NCBI RefSeq assembly: GCF_030867145.1
Contig: NC_134419.1
Location: 496,001-560,000 of the forward strand
Source of the DNA: Opisthocomus hoazin
Lineage: Eukaryota > Chordata > Aves > Opisthocomiformes > Opisthocomidae
Direction: 5' to 3'
DNA: 64,000 bases
Positions 60,480 through 64,000 of this stretch are shown in pieces. Position 1 is the stretch's first letter; each line of letters begins with the position of its first letter. Below the pieces are notes generated by a model, which saw only the letters and a program-made list of their open reading frames with translations, did no database searches and was not told the origin of the DNA. The position numbers were made by a program, and so were the translations under genes.

Positions 60480-63400
60480 TGAAGCAAAAACGTAATCTGC
60501 CTGTTTGTCCTCCATAGCGACAGGCGACAGCTTGCCGGAGGTGCAGTGCCGAAGAGCCACTGCGGTGTTTTGCCACTGGTACGGGGCGAGCAAGCCCTTG
60601 AGGCGTATTAGGTAATTTTTTGTTTCCCTATTAGCTGAGCTTTTGCTGTTCTAAATCTAGTCTTTCTGTGTGTGCTTAACGTTGTGCAACAGAGGTAGTC
60701 TTTTTGAATTAAGCAAAGCAACTGTAGGGAAGTAAAGTCCATCCCCTTTCAAGGTTTTTGGGGAAAATCACTTAGATTTTGCTCGGTGAAGTTATACTTT
60801 CCAGTAGATGGCAGCATATATTCACTCTTTATTTAAAAAAAACCCAAAGTAAGTAAAATCTTTAGGAAGTATGAAGGAAACGCTTACAGAAGTGCAAAAT
60901 ACAATCTTTACAGTGTTGTTTACAAGTATCTATTTTTGATATAATTGCTGGATATTTGAATACTCTTGGTCCTAATGTTAATAAATCCTTTTAGAAATGG
61001 CTGTTGAGAAGCACGCGCTGTAGGAGCTCCTTGGAGGAGATTCAGTGAAGTGTGCAGTAAGTGGGAGAGCGTCTCTGGTTCCGACTGGAGGGTCGTTGTC
61101 GGGCGTGAAACACAACCGAGACGGGCAGGGGTGTGGGGCTGCTCCTTCCCGCCGGCGGGTGAAGGCCTGTGGCCCCCGCTGTAGTCTGAGAGCAGTGCTG
61201 CACTGCGGGTTTGGTTCAAGTTCCCTAAGATCAAACACACCTTGGGGAATTTTTGTTTGGTTGTTATTTTTTTTTTTTCTTAATATACGGCCGCTGTGTG
61301 GCTGCGGTCCTGCGTGTGCGGGCCGGCGGCTGGTGGCCAGGGCAGGCTGTGGCTCAGCCCGGGGCTCGCCTTGGCCCCGGCCCCGGGAGACCTCGGGCAA
61401 GGCCGGCTCTCGGCATTGCTGCGGGACGCTCACCCGCAGAGATCTGGCCTTGGGACTGCGTACTTGTATGGAAAGGAGGGGTTTTGTAACAAAAGGTTGT
61501 GTGCTTTGCATTCTCTAGGTGTACTCCCTGAGAAGTGATGCTAATGCAAGAAGACATGAATGATTATTTTGTACTGCACTTGGCAGTAGTTTCAATATTC
61601 CTATTTTCTGTTTATTGCCAGCACTTTCCTTTTTCCCTTGTCAATACAGTACTTTTTTTCTTTGTTACATGGCTTTTGTTTCTGTTACACGTATCTTTTG
61701 GGGACTTATTCCCTTAAAGATATGGAAGGAAAGAGGGGAAGAGAGTTTTTCATCTCCTTTTGGGGCTGGTCAGTGCTGCCTGCAGAATGGACTGACTGGC
61801 AGCTTCTTTTATGAGAGGCTCCTTCAAAAAACCACGCTTCATGCCGCTCACTGTCAGTGACTCTTACTTTTGAGGCTACAGGCAAGTTACGCAGATGCTG
61901 GGGTGTGTTCCTGATTTCATGTGGGTCCGTGCTGATAGAGGAGGCCACCTGCGTTGGACGGGGCACAGGTGTCCAACGCGGTGCCGCACGTGCTGGATGC
62001 CCGGCACGTTGCTGATGGGACACGGGCAGACGATGGCTTGGCCCTTGGAGCAAGGTCATTGGCTTCGTCTGTCGAGATCCTGTGTGTGTGAGTTCACCCC
62101 TGCCCTTCCCAGCCGACCCGACACAAGTCCGTCCGGAGCGTGTCTTGCCAGGGCAATGACAGCCCAGTGGGTGCCGCACCCCTCTTGTCCAGCGGTGCTT
62201 TTACGTAAAGCCACGTGTGATCTGGCCATCAGAGAAACCGTCTCGTTCTCCTGCGCGTTAGGCACCTGCCTGCACCCGTGGCTCCGAAACGCTCTGCCTT
62301 GCTGGGCCCTGGAGACGTGCGTGCGGGACGTGCGAGGTTGCTCGGGTTTTGGGAGGACAGAACGAGGCAGGGACGAATGTTTGTGTCGGCAGGATGCAGT
62401 GGTTAAGGTTGATATACTGTGGCTGGTTAATACCTGGCCTGGGGAGTTAGAAGCAGCTTGAGTCTTTATTGTTTGTTTTTATTTTATAGCTTTTGGCAGA
62501 TACCCAGAGAACTAGAGGAGTCCCTTTTTTTTGTTTTCTCCTGTTACCCTGTGCTATGCACCACAAAGTATATAAACATGGAAAACAGCCTCTGACTCGG
62601 AGCGGTGCTTGGTTTCTGCAGGGATGCTGTGTGCTGCTCCCGCTGTTCTCCCCCCTGCGCAGGAGTGGGGCGTGAAGCCCCCGGGCGTCCTGGCAGTTCT
62701 GCAGGCAATGAAGGGCTTCCCCTGGAGACGGGCGGCCGTGCCTGCGCTGCGGGGCTCCACAGCCTCCCCAGCACAACCCGGGGCTGACGACGTCTCGTCT
62801 CGTGTTTCAGCCCGGTTTGTCATCCGCAGCCATTTCCTCTGTGTATTTGCTGTTGAATTGGAGAAGGCCTGGCAGACACAAATGGTGAACTCTGCGCGAG
62901 GGTGAGTGGTGGTAGGTGATATAACCAGCATTTCTGTATTCGGTTTCCGTGAGCTCACATTCCTCCCTAAAACCCTGGAATTCTGTGAGCAGCACAGCCC
63001 AGATCAATCTCAACATTTTCATGACATTTCTCAGTTACAAGTTTTTGCTAGTGCTTACACCACTAAATCTCTGCATTGTTGGGCTTTTTATGAGAAGAGT
63101 CAAGGTGTTTACCCCAGATGTGGTTCTGGAGGCTTTTGGGCTCTCTTGTATATTAAGCAGAGAAATCTGGCTTTTTTTCTTTTTTTTTTTTTTTGAATCC
63201 ACCGATGGAGTTGAGGACTGCTAAAGCAGGACCTTCAGACTGCGAGCCTGCACGGGGGTGGCAGTGAACTGTGCTGCCTCTACGCTCGTTCCCTCCACGC
63301 TGGCTTCAGGCACAGATGGAGTGTGGAGTACCACGGGTGGTACCAACGACCACGCAGTGCAGTTAACTTCATTCACCTTCGTCCCTCCTGGGGTACGGCT

Positions 63401-63636
63401 CGGGGCAGCAGGCTGCCCTGCTGGCTGGAGGTGCTTTGAGAAACTTGTGTGTGTATGAAACCTGTCAATGTGCACTGAAACAAATATGTAATATATTGTA
63501 TATACATACATACATGTGGGGACCTGTACCTATGTGCACACCCACACTAGCTGCCTTCCCCCGTTGTCTGAGGCCCTCCTGGTGGGATCCTGATGTCTCT
63601 GCATGGAAGGAGCTCCAAGCGTTACGGTGTGTTTGT
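60480..63636. other. 3.2-kb stretch, no recognised gene
   Basis: GC-rich patches near 61,070-61,440, 61,890-62,380 and 62,640-62,800. T-homopolymers lie near 61,266-61,280 and 63,180-63,194. Nothing is identified. Confidence 0.55.
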
Positions 63637-64000
63637 AGAATCACAGAATAGTTTGGGTTGGAAGGAACCTTAAAGCTCATCCAGTTCCACCCCCCTGCCC
63701 TCAGCAGGGACCCCTTCCACCAGCCCAGGGTGCTCCAAGCCCCGTCCAACCTGGCCTTGAGCACTGCCAGGGAGGGGGCAGCCACAGCTTCTCTGGGCAG
63801 CCTGGGCCAGGGCCTCACCACCCTCGGGGGAAGAATTTCTTCCTCATATCTCATCTAAATCTGCCGTCTTTCAGTTTAAAGCCATTGCCCCTTGTCTGTC
63901 ACTACCTGCCCCTGTCAGAAGTCCCTCTCCAGCTTTCAAGTGGGCAGTGTTCTGCTCACGTACCTCTGTAGGAACAGAGTGAAATGAGCGGTCCATCGTG
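63637..64000 (-). mobile_element. CR1 LINE 3' part, minus orientation, runs to the right edge
   Basis: It begins AGAATCACAGAATAGTTTGG, then GGTTGGAAGGAACCTTAAAG and CTCATCCAGTTCCACCC. It continues with CCTTCCACCAGCCCAGGGTG and TCCAACCTGGCCTTGAGCAC, then AAGAATTTCTTCCTCATATC. This is the standard avian CR1 text in reverse, well preserved and therefore fairly young. It is the strongest single sign that the genome is avian. Confidence 0.96.

Noticed and set aside
59583..60593. Three overlapping minus-strand open frames of 274-336 codons, Pro/Ser/His-rich
   Set aside because: They are translations of a 41-bp minisatellite in three frames. A period not divisible by three makes all frames open with the same peptide.
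63171..63194. Poly-T tract as the tail of a retroposed gene in reverse
   Set aside because: The sequence to its right shows no recognisable coding text and no target-site duplication was seen.
41300..64000. LRRIQ3 coding exons, expected by mammalian synteny
   Set aside because: I searched the plus strand for leucine-rich-repeat and IQ-type coding text and found none. The gene may start with a long intron, lie further right, or be absent.

Overview
The window is vertebrate nuclear DNA, most likely from a bird. It has split protein-coding genes with GT-AG introns, CR1 LINE fragments of avian type, an avian-style solo LTR with a target-site duplication, and a CpG-island promoter. There are no bacterial-style operons, phage genes or CRISPR arrays. 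The species cannot be named from the sequence alone.

Two protein-coding genes are read with high confidence, both on the minus strand. FPGT (36,696-40,731) is complete in four coding exons and encodes about 596 aa of fucose-1-phosphate guanylyltransferase (GDP-L-fucose salvage). Downstream of it in the same direction lies the 5' half of TNNI3K (27,260 to past position 1), the cardiac ankyrin-repeat kinase. Nine coding exons cover residues 1 to about 296: an N-terminal coiled coil and most of the ankyrin repeats. The kinase domain lies beyond the left edge. The tandem order FPGT then TNNI3K is the one that gives the known human FPGT-TNNI3K read-through transcripts. All reading phases join correctly across the exons, so both genes look intact here.

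Layout: 1-27,260 is TNNI3K exons and introns, with CR1 relics, a 382-bp solo LTR and a 45-bp tandem duplication. 27,261-27,400 is a candidate cardiac promoter with GATA, MEF2 and TEAD motifs. 27,400-36,695 is intergenic, or FPGT 3' UTR, or read-through intron. 36,696-40,731 is FPGT. 39,270-41,300 is a CpG island carrying a TATA-less, GC-box-rich and probably bidirectional promoter, plus two CRE palindromes. 41,300-64,000 has no gene I can identify. Sampled lines there are strongly T-rich on the plus strand, as expected of a long plus-strand transcript leaving the CpG island; in mammals LRRIQ3 sits head-to-head with FPGT. This part contains GC-rich patches, an ERV-like repeat, several CR1 pieces, a 41-bp minisatellite, a 95-bp inverted repeat with a 0.8-kb spacer, and one purine-rich candidate exon.

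I found no new gene system. The observations most worth checking are the large inverted repeat, the frame-cycling minisatellite, the muscle-type motif cluster upstream of TNNI3K, the CRE pair in FPGT, and the candidate exon near 53.3-54.0 kb.
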